Shown here piece by piece: positions 1 through 7,345 of a DNA stretch of 20,786 nucleotides (positions are counted from its first letter, which is position 1; each line of letters begins with the position of its first letter). The stretch is from Oscillospiraceae bacterium (lineage in GTDB: Bacteria > Bacillota_A > Clostridia > Oscillospirales > Oscillospiraceae), in the NCBI GenBank assembly GCA_021771675.1, contig JAETOP010000065.1:1-20786 (forward strand), read 5' to 3'. A model generated the notes under the pieces. That model was not told the origin of the DNA. It did not search any database and was given only the letters and a program-made list of their open reading frames with translations. Made by a program: the position numbers and the translations under genes.

Positions 1-66
1 CTGACAGCCCCCCTTACACAGAGGGGCCTTTCTCAGAAACCATTCCTCCCCACCATTCAACGGAAC
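1..66. repeat. Partial dispersed inverted-repeat element (family B), right end
   Basis: The window opens inside a copy of a dispersed repeat. The hairpin module (CCCCCCTTACACAGAGGGG) is followed by a 'ctcagaaaccattcc...ccaccattcaac' end. The same end occurs near 14255-14290 and, in the opposite orientation, near 20511-20545 and 2297-2335. The left part lies outside the window. Confidence 0.75.
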
Positions 67-257
67 ACTCAGGTATTTTACCTGGCGGGCATCTGCAGCC
101 TCCCCTACGATCAAGTAGGAAATGCGGCAACCCGCCAAACGCCAATTTGTCGAGTTGCTAGAGGAAACCAATAAACATAATTCCTAATTCCGTCTCCCTT
201 TGGCAAGATACACAGACAACCCCCAAAAAGCGTGGGTGGAATCGTCTTTCTGCTTTC
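67..257. other. Intergenic stretch upstream of purE without a recognisable gene
   Basis: I see no coding region here. Bases 80-160 contain a weak inverted pair (CTGGCGGGC / ACCCGCCAAACG) and GCCTCCCCTACG, which recurs inverted near 14026-14037, so part of this is probably decayed repeat. There is no guanine or PRPP riboswitch-like structure that I can recognise. The only clear regulatory signal is the promoter that follows. Confidence 0.5.
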
Positions 258-300
258 TTGACGGAATTCCTTCCATCATGGTATAATAATTGCGAACTTT
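258..300 (+). promoter_or_regulatory. Promoter of the purine operon, with a PurBox-like site
   Basis: TTGACG (258-263) and TATAAT (282-287) are separated by 18 bp, a near-consensus sigma-A promoter. The expected start site is near 294, giving a leader of about 40 nt before purE. AATTGCGAACTTT at 288-300 matches the Bacillus PurR PurBox pattern AWWWCCGAACWWT at 12 of 13 positions. It would overlap the start site. No second, inverted box was found, so PurR control is only a possibility. Confidence 0.8.
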
Positions 301-334
301 TTTTCTGACCCTTTCAGAATTTTAGGAGGTAAGT

Positions 335-829
335 ATGAAGAAAGTCGGCATTGTCATGGGCAGCGACAGCGATCTGCCCATCCTGCGCAAGGCCATGGAT
401 ACCCTGGACAGCCTGGGCATCCCCTTTGAGGCCCACGTGTATTCCGCCCACCGCACCCCCGAGCAGGCTCGTGATTTCGCCCTGCAGGCAAGGCAGAACG
501 GCTTCGGCGCCATCATTGCCGCAGCCGGTATGGCTGCACACCTGGCCGGTGCAATTGCGGCGAATACCACCATCCCTGTAATTGGAATCCCTTGCAAATC
601 CTCCAATCTCGACGGCATTGACGCTCTATTGTCAACAGTCCAGATGCCCTCCGGCATTCCTGTGGCCACTGTTGCAATCAATGGAGCTGTTAATGCCGCT
701 TTGTTAGCTGCCCAGATCATCGCCGTCTCCGACGAAGCCTTGGCCGCCAGGCTGGACACCAAGCGAGCCGACGACGCCGCCAAGGTTCTGGAAAAGGATG
801 CTGCCCTGCAAGCAGAGCTTGCCAAGTAA
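335..829 (+). CDS. purE: N5-carboxyaminoimidazole ribonucleotide mutase (PurE)
   Basis: This 164-residue protein fits the PurE family and should carry out the CAIR-forming step of cytosolic IMP synthesis. The N-terminal nucleotide-binding stretch MGSDSDLP (residues 8-15) is followed by SAHRTP (37-42, with the conserved His39) and a GMAAHLAG loop. SAHRTP with arginine fits class I PurE, which rearranges N5-CAIR, rather than AIR-carboxylase class II, which usually has a lysine there. Class I normally works with PurK, and no purK lies in the window. The start follows TTTAGGAGGT at 321-330. It is the first gene of the operon, and purF begins 12 bp after its stop with its own GGAGG. Identification is firm; the class assignment is inference from the motif. 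Confidence 0.96.
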   Translation: MKKVGIVMGSDSDLPILRKAMDTLDSLGIPFEAHVYSAHRTPEQARDFALQARQNGFGAIIAAAGMAAHLAGAIAANTTIPVIGIPCKSSNLDGIDALLSTVQMPSGIPVATVAINGAVNAALLAAQIIAVSDEALAARLDTKRADDAAKVLEKDAALQAELAK

Positions 830-841
830 GGAGGAAACCGC

Positions 842-2266
842 ATGGGTGGATTTTTTGGCGCCACATCCCGCCGCAACTGTATTTCGGATGTGTTTTTCGG
901 CACAGACTATCACTCCCACCTGGGCACCCGCCGGGGCGGCATGGCCGCCTGGGACAAGGATGCGGGGATGCAGCGGGAGATTCACAACATCCAGAATTCC
1001 CCCTTCCGCACCAAATTTGAGGGGATTCTGGATGAAATGACCGGCACCGCAGCCATCGGCTGCATCTCCGATACCGACCCCCAGCCCATCCTCATCCGCT
1101 CCCGGCTGGGGGTGTACGCCATCTGCACCATCGGCATCATCAACAACGCCGAGGAGCTGATTCATACCCATCTGACCTACTCCGGCGGCCATTTTGATTC
1201 CATGACCGGTGGCCGGGTGAACTCCAACGAGCTGATTGCCGCCATCATTGACCAGAAGGACAATTTCGCCGATGGCATCCGCTTCGCCCAGGAGATGATC
1301 GACGGCACCGCCTCCATCCTGATTCTGAAGGACGGCGGCCAGCTGATCGCCGCCCGGGACAAGATGGGCAGGCTTCCCGTTGTCATTGAAAAAAATAAGG
1401 ACGGCTACGCCGTGACCTTCGAGGATTACGCCGGGCAGAAGCTGGGCTACGAGGTGGTCCGGGAGCTGGGCCCCGGGGAAATCGTGGAGATATCCCCGGA
1501 TGGCGTGAAGCAGCTTACCCCTCCCCGGAAGGATATGAAAATCTGCGCCTTTCTCTGGTCCTACTACGGCTATCCCACCGCCTGTTACGAGGGCCAAAAC
1601 GTGGAGGTCATGCGCTACCGCAACGGTCGGATTATGGCCAAGGCGGATAAGGAAAGCGGCGTGGCCCAGGACATCGACTATGTGGCCGGCGTCCCCGACT
1701 CCGGCACCCCCCATGCCATCGGCTACGCCAATGAAAGCGGCGTACCCTTCGCCCGTCCCTTCATTAAGTACACCCCCACCTGGCCCCGGAGCTTCATGCC
1801 CGCCAATCAGAGTGAGCGGAACATGGTGGCCAAGATGAAGCAGGTTCCCGTGGATCAGCTGATCCGGGGCAAGAAGCTGCTGTTTGTGGACGACTCCGTG
1901 GTTCGGGGCACCCAGCTGCGGGAGACGGTGGAATTTCTCTATGAGCACGGGGCAAAGGACGTCCACATCCGCAGCGCCTGCCCCCCCATTCTCTACGGCT
2001 GCAAATATCTGAATTTCTCCCGCTCCAACTCCGAAAACGAGCTGATTGCTCGGGCCACCATTCTGGAACTGGAAGGGGAAGAGGGGCTGAACCATCTGGA
2101 TGAATACATGGACGGCAGCACCCAGCGGGGCAAAAACATGCGCCAGGCCATTTGTCAAAAGCTTCACTTCGCCTCCCTGGAATACCAGTCCCTGGACGGC
2201 ATTCTGGAAGCCATCGGACTGCCCAAGGATCAGGTCTGCACCTACTGCTGGAACGGAAAGGGCTAA
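842..2266 (+). CDS. purF: PurF-family amidophosphoribosyltransferase with degenerate glutaminase domain
   Basis: This 474-residue protein has PurF architecture: an N-terminal Ntn-hydrolase-type domain (about 1-230) and a C-terminal phosphoribosyltransferase domain. The PRPP loop VDDSVVRGT (349-357) and GVPDSG (283-288) are intact. Cys235, Cys387, Cys466 and Cys469 align with the four 4Fe-4S ligands of Bacillus PurF. The N terminus is MGGFFG, so glycine replaces the catalytic Cys1. The Arg of the HVRY motif, the Asn-Gly of the oxyanion region and the Asp of SDTE also appear lost (IGCISDTD, IGIINN, RVNSNE). The start is fixed by AAGGAGG just upstream and the purE stop, so no cysteine-bearing propeptide fits. 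Expected role: phosphoribosylamine formation, probably using free ammonia or ammonia from a partner. A repeat element follows it. Confidence 0.88.
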   Translation: MGGFFGATSRRNCISDVFFGTDYHSHLGTRRGGMAAWDKDAGMQREIHNIQNSPFRTKFEGILDEMTGTAAIGCISDTDPQPILIRSRLGVYAICTIGIINNAEELIHTHLTYSGGHFDSMTGGRVNSNELIAAIIDQKDNFADGIRFAQEMIDGTASILILKDGGQLIAARDKMGRLPVVIEKNKDGYAVTFEDYAGQKLGYEVVRELGPGEIVEISPDGVKQLTPPRKDMKICAFLWSYYGYPTACYEGQNVEVMRYRNGRIMAKADKESGVAQDIDYVAGVPDSGTPHAIGYANESGVPFARPFIKYTPTWPRSFMPANQSERNMVAKMKQVPVDQLIRGKKLLFVDDSVVRGTQLRETVEFLYEHGAKDVHIRSACPPILYGCKYLNFSRSNSENELIARATILELEGEEGLNHLDEYMDGSTQRGKNMRQAICQKLHFASLEYQSLDGILEAIGLPKDQVCTYCWNGKG

Positions 2267-2296
2267 AATGCCCACCGACTAGGTAACGGTCACTGA

Positions 2297-2690
2297 GCAG
2301 TGCGTTAAATGGTGGAAGGCAATGGCTTCTGAGAAAGGCTCCCCTGTGTAAGGGGTAAGCGAAGCGCAGTGGCGGTAGTGAATGACAGCGTAAGTGGACT
2401 GTCAGAGCCGCCACCGGGTTTGCCTCAGCAAACTGGCACGGCGTAAGCCGTGACTGAGGGACTGTACAGCAGGCACTGAAATGATTGCACAGTCCAATGT
2501 GGAAAGGAATGTCCCAATTCTCTGCCCTTTTCCATAACAACAGGGTGCACGAAAATAAAGGGATTGCGGTAGACGAACACTTCCGGTATTCGCCCAACAT
2601 AGTACAAATATAGGACATTGTACCGCACAGTCCCTCAGTCAGCTTCGCTGACAGCTCCCCTTACACAGGGGAGCCTTGGGTGCTCCCGCA
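2297..2690. repeat. Composite family-B inverted-repeat element between purF and purM
   Basis: The element begins with 'gcagtgcgttaaatggtgg' and ends with the mirror-image hairpin 'agctccccttacacaggggagcc'. Its core, 2453-2639, has termini ACTGAGGGACTGTAC and the inverse GCACAGTCCCTCAGT. The interior shares blocks such as 'ccaatgtggaaagg', 'tagacgaacac' and 'ccggtattcgcccaacat' with the copy at 20589-20777 in the opposite orientation. It fills most of the 585-bp purF-purM gap. The remaining 2691-2851 holds a 7-bp hairpin (2732-2751) and the purM ribosome-binding site. No transposase is present, so it would be non-autonomous. Confidence 0.85.
2356..2432. repeat. 77-nt nested-hairpin insertion inside the family-B hairpin module
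   Basis: In the copy at 20546, 'aagggg' runs almost directly into 'ctggcacgg'. Here the two are separated by 77 nt. The extra segment contains two nested inverted repeats: GTGGCGG (2369-2375) with CCGCCAC (2408-2414), and TGACAG (2383-2388) with CTGTCA (2399-2404). Confidence 0.7.
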
Positions 2691-2851
2691 CCAGTGCAAC
2701 CAACGGGGATTGCATAACCCGGCAGCTGGTCGGTGGAGTCATGGCTCCGCCCTACGGTGGCCAGGCAAAACATTCCGCCAAATACCAATTTTCCAGGCAA
2801 AATCGATATATCCATTCAATATAGAATCACTGAAAAAGGAGCGAGTTTTTT

Positions 2852-3901
2852 ATGGATCACCAGAACTCCCAGTCTGCCAGCTACGCCGCCGCCGGTGTGG
2901 ACATCACCGCCGGATACCGGGCGGTGGAACTGATGAAAAAGCACATCGCCCGCACCAAAAATGAGGGCTGCCTGGACGATGTGGGCGGCTTTGGCGGCTG
3001 CTTCGGTCTGCCCATTGCCGGAATGGAGGAGCCGGTGCTGGTCTCCGGCACCGACGGCGTGGGCACCAAGCTGCGCATCGCCATGCTGATGGACAAGCAT
3101 GATACCATCGGCATCGACTGCGTTGCCATGTGTGTCAACGATGTGATTTGCTGCGGCGCAAGGCCTCTGTTCTTCCTGGACTACATTGCCTGCGGCAAGA
3201 ACATCCCCGAAAAAATCGCCCAAATCGTAGCCGGCGTGGCTGAGGGCTGCGTTCAGGCAGGCTCCGCCCTGATTGGCGGCGAGACGGCGGAGCATCCCGG
3301 CATGATGCCCGAGAATGACTACGACCTGGCAGGCTTCTCCGTGGGCATCGTGGACAAGAAGAAAATCATCGACAACAGTCGGATGGCAGAGGGAGATGTG
3401 GTGATTGCCCTGGCCTCCTCCGGCGTCCATTCCAACGGCTTCAGCCTGGTGCGGAAGGTCTTTGATGTGGAGAACAACCCTGATCTGATGAAGCCCAACG
3501 AATTTCTGGGGGGCAGGTCCATCGCCGAGACCTTGCTCACCCCCACCAAAATCTACGTCAAGAGCATTCTGGCTCTGCTGGAAAAGGTGGACGTGAAGGG
3601 CATCAGCCACATCACCGGCGGCGGCTTCTACGAGAACATCCCCCGCTCCATCCCCGACGGCCTCTGTGCAAAAATTGACAAGTCCGCCATCAAGGTGCTG
3701 CCCATCTTCCGCCTGATTGCCGAGACCGGCAATATTCCCGAGCGGGATATGTTCAACACCTTCAACATGGGTGTGGGCATGAGCGTTATCGTCCCCGCCG
3801 CCCAGGCAGCCGAGGCTCTGGACATCCTCACCGCCCAGGGAGAACAGCCTTACGTCATCGGCACCATTGTGAAAAACGAAGAAAAGGTGATTCTGGAATG
3901 A
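2852..3901 (+). CDS. purM: Phosphoribosylformylglycinamidine cyclo-ligase (AIR synthetase, PurM)
   Basis: The product is a 349-residue PurM, which closes FGAM to AIR with ATP. Visible landmarks are YAAAGVD at 11-17, the nucleotide-binding [10 protein letters not shown] at 65-74, the [17 protein letters not shown] core, and [11 protein letters not shown] in the middle. The length is normal for the family. The start follows AAAAAGGAGCG at about 2833-2843. Its end overlaps purN by four bases (ATGA), implying translational coupling. It sits after a repeat-filled gap, and no convincing private promoter is visible there, so it is probably read through from the purE promoter. Confidence 0.97.
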   Translation: MDHQNSQSASYAAAGVDITAGYRAVELMKKHIARTKNEGCLDDVGGFGGCFGLPIAGMEEPVLVSGTDGVGTKLRIAMLMDKHDTIGIDCVAMCVNDVICCGARPLFFLDYIACGKNIPEKIAQIVAGVAEGCVQAGSALIGGETAEHPGMMPENDYDLAGFSVGIVDKKKIIDNSRMAEGDVVIALASSGVHSNGFSLVRKVFDVENNPDLMKPNEFLGGRSIAETLLTPTKIYVKSILALLEKVDVKGISHITGGGFYENIPRSIPDGLCAKIDKSAIKVLPIFRLIAETGNIPERDMFNTFNMGVGMSVIVPAAQAAEALDILTAQGEQPYVIGTIVKNEEKVILE

Positions 3902-4500
3902 GTGCCAAGATTGCGGTTCTGGTCTCCGGCGGCGGCACCAATTTGCAGGCGCTGATTGATGCCCAGCAGAGCGGCATCCTCCACAGCGGCAAGATCTGCC
4001 TGGTGGTGTCCAGCGCCCCCGGGGCCTACGCTCTGGAGCGGGCCAAAAAAGCAGGCGTTCCCACCGTAACCCTGGTGAAAAAGCAGCTGGGGGGCCAGAA
4101 GGAATTTGAAGCTGCCCTGCAAAAGGAACTGGAGGAACATGGCATCGACGTGATCGTGCTGGCCGGATTCATGACCATCCTCTCCGGGGAGTTCACCGCC
4201 AAATGGCCCCGGCGGATTCTGAACGTCCACCCCGCTCTGATTCCCAGCTTCTGCGGGGAGGGCTTCTATGGTCTCCGGGTGCACCAGGCGGCGTTGGACT
4301 ACGGGGTGAAGGTCACCGGCGCCACCGTGCATTATGTCAATCATATCCCCGACGGAGGAGAGATCATCGCCCAGAAGGCAGTGGAGGTGCTCCCTGGGGA
4401 CACCCCGGAAATTTTGCAGCGCCGGGTCATGGAGCAGGCGGAGTGGGTTCTGCTGCCCCAGGCCACCGAGCAGGTCTGCGCCGGGCTCGCCGCCCAGTAA
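3898..4500 (+). CDS. purN: Phosphoribosylglycinamide formyltransferase (PurN)
   Basis: This 200-residue GAR transformylase transfers a formyl group from 10-formyl-THF to GAR. The N terminus carries [11 protein letters not shown] (7-17), the phosphate-binding loop. The catalytic residues of the family are visible as Asn109 and His111 in [10 protein letters not shown] and Asp152 in HIPDGGEI, corresponding to Asn106/His108/Asp144 of E. coli PurN. The start overlaps the purM stop in an ATGA arrangement. Six bases after its stop comes a 346-bp repeat element that separates it from purO. Confidence 0.96.
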   Translation: MSAKIAVLVSGGGTNLQALIDAQQSGILHSGKICLVVSSAPGAYALERAKKAGVPTVTLVKKQLGGQKEFEAALQKELEEHGIDVIVLAGFMTILSGEFTAKWPRRILNVHPALIPSFCGEGFYGLRVHQAALDYGVKVTGATVHYVNHIPDGGEIIAQKAVEVLPGDTPEILQRRVMEQAEWVLLPQATEQVCAGLAAQ

Positions 4501-4506
4501 ACAGGC

Positions 4507-4852
4507 AAATTGTAATTTGGCGGGCAATGCCCGCTGATAATTCGCTCGAAGCTGGTCTATCATCGTTTTCGCCCTGACCCGCCCGGTAACGCTTTTGCGG
4601 CAAACAAAATCCAAAAGCTTTCTCTCTCTACCCAAGTGCGTGCCGGAAAGGGCCAGGGGAGGGCGGCTTTGCTTGCGGGAGCAAGCAACTCAGCGCCTCC
4701 CCGGTCGGCTTCTTTGCTTCCTTTCTTGCCGAAACAAGAAAGGAAGGCCCCCGGCAGGGGTCGGGGAGCACCCCAATAATGCTGAAAGCCAAACTCCAGC
4801 GGGAGCAGTTCCCGATTTGTCAAGGAACATCTTGCCCGCCAAATTACAATTT
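4507..4852. mobile_element. MITE-like element (family A) with 21-bp perfect terminal inverted repeats
   Basis: The left end AAATTGTAATTTGGCGGGCA (plus one more A) at 4507-4527 is repeated exactly inverted at 4832-4852. The interior holds several hairpins, for example CCTTTCTTG/CAAGAAAGG and GCTTGC/GCAAGC. It also holds the motif 'gacccgcccggtaacgcttt', which recurs at about 13970, 14296 (inverted) and 18188. There is no transposase and no convincing coding frame. I could not find a clear target-site duplication. It fills the gap between purN and purO. Confidence 0.85.
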
Positions 4853-4886
4853 ACTTAATTCCTAACTCTAAAGAAGGAGCGTCATT

Positions 4887-5600
4887 ATGAACGTCTACGA
4901 AACAAAGTCCATGGCAGCCCGGTTGGAGGGCAACACCTATCCCGGCCGGGGCATTGTGCTTGGCATCACCCCCGACGGCAAAAAGGCTGTGGCCGCCTAT
5001 TTCATCATGGGCCGCAGCGTCAACTCCCGGAACCGGGTATTTCTTGAGGAGCCCGACGGCATCCGCACCCAGGCCCACGACCCCGCCCTGATGAAGGACC
5101 CCCACCTGATTATCTACCATCCCGTCCGGGAGCTGGGCAACGGCCTCATTGTCACCAACGGCGACCAGACCGACACCATCTGGGAGTATCTGGCCCGGGG
5201 CGAAAGCTGGGAGGCTGCCCTGCGCACCCGGCAGTTTGAGGACGACGGCCCCAACTGGACCCCCCGGATTTCCGGCCTGCAGGGCGCCGACGGCTCCTAC
5301 AAGCTGTCCATCCTGAAGGCCGCCGACCCCGAAGGCCGCTGCTGCGCCCGGTTCTTCTGGGAGTACCCCGCCGTGGCCGGTGTGGGTCATTTCCTCCACA
5401 CCTATGTCTGCGACGGAAACCCCGTGATTCCCACCTTCCAGGGGGAGCCGGAGCGGGTCTCCATTCCGGAAAGCATCGACGATTTCACCAATGAACTCTG
5501 GAACAATCTGGATGAGAACAACAAGATTTCCCTGTTTGTCCGCTACACCAACCTGGAAAACCGCCAGGCAGAGCAGCGGATTCTCAACAAACACCGCTGA
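4887..5600 (+). CDS. purO: IMP cyclohydrolase, archaeal PurO type
   Basis: The 237-residue product matches the PurO-type IMP cyclohydrolase family (IMP_cyclohyd), not the MGS-like domain of bifunctional PurH. It should close FAICAR to IMP, the last step of the pathway. Conserved stretches that I recognise are YPGRGIVLG near residue 18, FIMGRSVNSRNRVF near 46, VTNGDQTDTIW near 89, and TPRISG near 130. The start is preceded by AAGGAGCG. The next gene, 13 bp downstream, is an AICAR transformylase lacking its own cyclohydrolase domain, so the pair together replaces PurH. This family is best known from archaea and occurs in some Clostridia. Confidence 0.92.
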   Translation: MNVYETKSMAARLEGNTYPGRGIVLGITPDGKKAVAAYFIMGRSVNSRNRVFLEEPDGIRTQAHDPALMKDPHLIIYHPVRELGNGLIVTNGDQTDTIWEYLARGESWEAALRTRQFEDDGPNWTPRISGLQGADGSYKLSILKAADPEGRCCARFFWEYPAVAGVGHFLHTYVCDGNPVIPTFQGEPERVSIPESIDDFTNELWNNLDENNKISLFVRYTNLENRQAEQRILNKHR

Positions 5601-5613
5601 GGAGGAATAGAAA

Positions 5614-6798
5614 ATGAAGAATTTTGAGCTGAAATACGGCTGCAATCCCAACCAGAAGCCCGCCTCCATCTACATGGCCGACGGCAGCGACCTGCCCATC
5701 ACCATTCTGAACGGCCGGCCGGGCTACATCAACTTCCTGGATGCCCTGAACTCCTGGCAGCTGGTGAAGGAATTGAAGGAGGCCACAGGAATGTGCGCCG
5801 TCACCTCCTTCAAGCATGTCTCCCCCACCTCCGCCGCCGTGGGCAAGGTGCTACCCGACACTCTGAAAAAGGCCTGCTTTGTGGACGATGTCCCTGAGCT
5901 GGACGAAAGCCCCCTGGCCTGCGCCTATGCCCGGGCCCGAGGCACCGACCGGATGTGCTCCTTCGGCGACTGGGTGGCCCTCAGCGACGTGTGCGATGTG
6001 ACCACCGCCAAGCTGATTGCCCAGGAGGTCTCCGACGGCGTGATTGCCCCCGGCTATACCGACGAAGCCCTGGCCATCCTGAAAACCAAGCGCAAGGGAA
6101 ACTATAACATCGTGGCCATTGACCCCAGCTATGTCCCCGCCGAGCAGGAGACCAAGCAGGTCTTCGGCGTGACCTTCCAGCAGGGCCGGAACAATTTTAA
6201 GATCGGGGCCCATCTGCTGGAAAACCTGGTGACGGAGAAGAAGCAGCTGCCCGAGAGCGCCAAGATCGATCTCATCGTCTCCCTTATCACCCTGAAATAC
6301 ACCCAGTCCAATTCCGTGTGCTTTGCCTATGACGGTCAGGCCATCGGCGTGGGCGCAGGCCAGCAGTCCCGCATCCACTGCACCCGGCTGGCAGGCTCCA
6401 AGGCCGACACTTGGTTCCTGCGCCAGCATCCCAAGACCCTGGCCCTTCCCTTCCGGGAAGATTTGGGCCGCCCCAACCGGGACAACGTCATCGACGGCTA
6501 CATCAACGGAAACGAAGAGGATGTGTGCGCCGAGGGCATTTGGCAGAACTACTTCACCCGCCAGCCGGAGCGGCTGACCGAGGAGGACAAGCGCTCCTTC
6601 CTGGATAAGATTCACGGCGTTTCCCTGGGCTCCGACGCCTTCTTCCCCTTTGCCGACAACATCAAGCGGGCCTGTGCCTCCGGCGTCAGCTACATTGCCC
6701 AGCCCGGCGGCTCCATCCGGGACGATTTGGTCATCGAGGAATGCAACAAGCGGGGCGTGGCCATGGCATTTACCGGTATGAGATTGTTCCACCACTGA
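5614..6798 (+). CDS. purH: Stand-alone AICAR transformylase (PurH C-terminal domain; 'PurV')
   Basis: This 394-residue protein corresponds only to the formyltransferase part of PurH; ordinary bifunctional PurH is over 500 residues. It should formylate AICAR to FAICAR using 10-formyl-THF. The N-terminal LKYGCNPNQKPA matches the family's LRYGxNPHQxxA start. The catalytic Lys-His pair appears as Lys67-His68 in FKHVSPTSAAVG, a form like that of the vertebrate enzyme. RNRDNVIDGYIN-type sequence and the C-terminal AQPGGSIRDD are also present. The start follows GAGGAGGAATAG. It works directly with the upstream PurO. Its stop is followed within two bases by an AT-rich repeat and an inserted gene. Confidence 0.93.
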   Translation: MKNFELKYGCNPNQKPASIYMADGSDLPITILNGRPGYINFLDALNSWQLVKELKEATGMCAVTSFKHVSPTSAAVGKVLPDTLKKACFVDDVPELDESPLACAYARARGTDRMCSFGDWVALSDVCDVTTAKLIAQEVSDGVIAPGYTDEALAILKTKRKGNYNIVAIDPSYVPAEQETKQVFGVTFQQGRNNFKIGAHLLENLVTEKKQLPESAKIDLIVSLITLKYTQSNSVCFAYDGQAIGVGAGQQSRIHCTRLAGSKADTWFLRQHPKTLALPFREDLGRPNRDNVIDGYINGNEEDVCAEGIWQNYFTRQPERLTEEDKRSFLDKIHGVSLGSDAFFPFADNIKRACASGVSYIAQPGGSIRDDLVIEECNKRGVAMAFTGMRLFHH

Positions 6799-6799
6799 T

Positions 6800-6843
6800 A
6801 AAGATATAAGATATATGATATAAGATATGAGATATGAGATATT
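6800..6843. repeat. Left GATATRA-type tandem repeat flanking the four-helix-bundle gene
   Basis: The stretch is made almost entirely of 'gatataa/gatatga' units. It begins directly after the purH stop and contrasts with the GC-rich surroundings. Its reverse complement resembles 7284-7323, on the other side of the inserted gene. Confidence 0.8.
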
Positions 6844-6887
6844 GCGAAATCTCCAGGCCGTGTCCACATAAATGAAGAGGGAAGCTT

Positions 6888-7238
6888 ATGTCCAGGGACA
6901 GCATTGCAAAGCAAAAAAGCATGGCATTTGCCAGGCGAATGATTCGGCTGTATCAATATTTGGGCGAGGAACATCACGAGTATGTGATGTCAAAGCAGAT
7001 ACTTCGCAGTGGAACCAGTATTGGAGCAAATATTGCCGAAGCGATCTATGGAAGCAGTCGTAAGGATTTTATTGCCAAGCTGCAAATTGCCCAGAAAGAG
7101 GCTTCTGAAACCCTTTACTGGTTGGAGCTTCTCAACAGCTGCGCCTATATTCCAGATGATCTCTATCAATCTCTGTACAGCGATTGCTGTGAGCTTTTGG
7201 CGATGCTCTCAGCCACCATCCGCACCTGCACAAAGTAA
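6888..7238 (+). CDS. Four helix bundle protein (S23/IVS-encoded, Avd-like family)
   Basis: The product has 116 residues and carries the family hallmark RSGTSIGANIAEA at about 42-54, then helical segments rich in Ala, Leu and Glu. This family was first seen in intervening sequences of 23S rRNA genes. Relatives include the Avd accessory protein of diversity-generating retroelements. Its cellular role here is unknown, and nothing links it to purine synthesis. It starts after GAAGAGGGAAGCTT and is clearly more AT-rich than its neighbours. It is bracketed by inverted AT-rich repeats at 6800-6843 and 7284-7323. This suggests that a compact cassette entered the pur operon. No reverse transcriptase or variable repeat is nearby. 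Confidence 0.9.
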   Translation: MSRDSIAKQKSMAFARRMIRLYQYLGEEHHEYVMSKQILRSGTSIGANIAEAIYGSSRKDFIAKLQIAQKEASETLYWLELLNSCAYIPDDLYQSLYSDCCELLAMLSATIRTCTK

Positions 7239-7283
7239 ACATACTCTATGCAGTGAGCTTGGATTAGATGCATTTTATTCCAT

Positions 7284-7323
7284 AGCCTATCTTGTATCTC
7301 ATATCCCATATCTTGTATCTATG
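7284..7323. repeat. Right GATATRA-type repeat, inverted relative to the left copy
   Basis: 'cttgtatctcatatcccata' and neighbouring units read, on the other strand, as gatacaagatatgggatatg, similar to 6800-6843. It lies just before the purD ribosome-binding site (AGAAGGGGG). Confidence 0.75.
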
Positions 7324-7345
7324 AGAGAAGGGGGATTTATCACCT

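Noticed and set aside
67..334. A guanine riboswitch or other purine-sensing leader ahead of purE
   Set aside because: The promoter leaves a leader of only about 40 nt, too short for the known purine aptamer with its three-way junction. No aptamer-like core is visible upstream either.
2425..2824. Small open frames inside the purF-purM gap (67-94 residues on both strands)
   Set aside because: They run through inverted-repeat and hairpin sequence and lack ribosome-binding sites. They are explained by the dispersed element.
4595..4858. An 87-residue plus-strand frame within the purN-purO element
   Set aside because: It crosses several hairpins, ends in the terminal inverted repeat, has no ribosome-binding site, and is not a recognisable protein.
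6800..7323. A CRISPR array or diversity-generating retroelement around the four-helix-bundle gene
   Set aside because: The flanking units are short, contiguous and without spacers. There is no reverse transcriptase, template repeat or variable repeat nearby.
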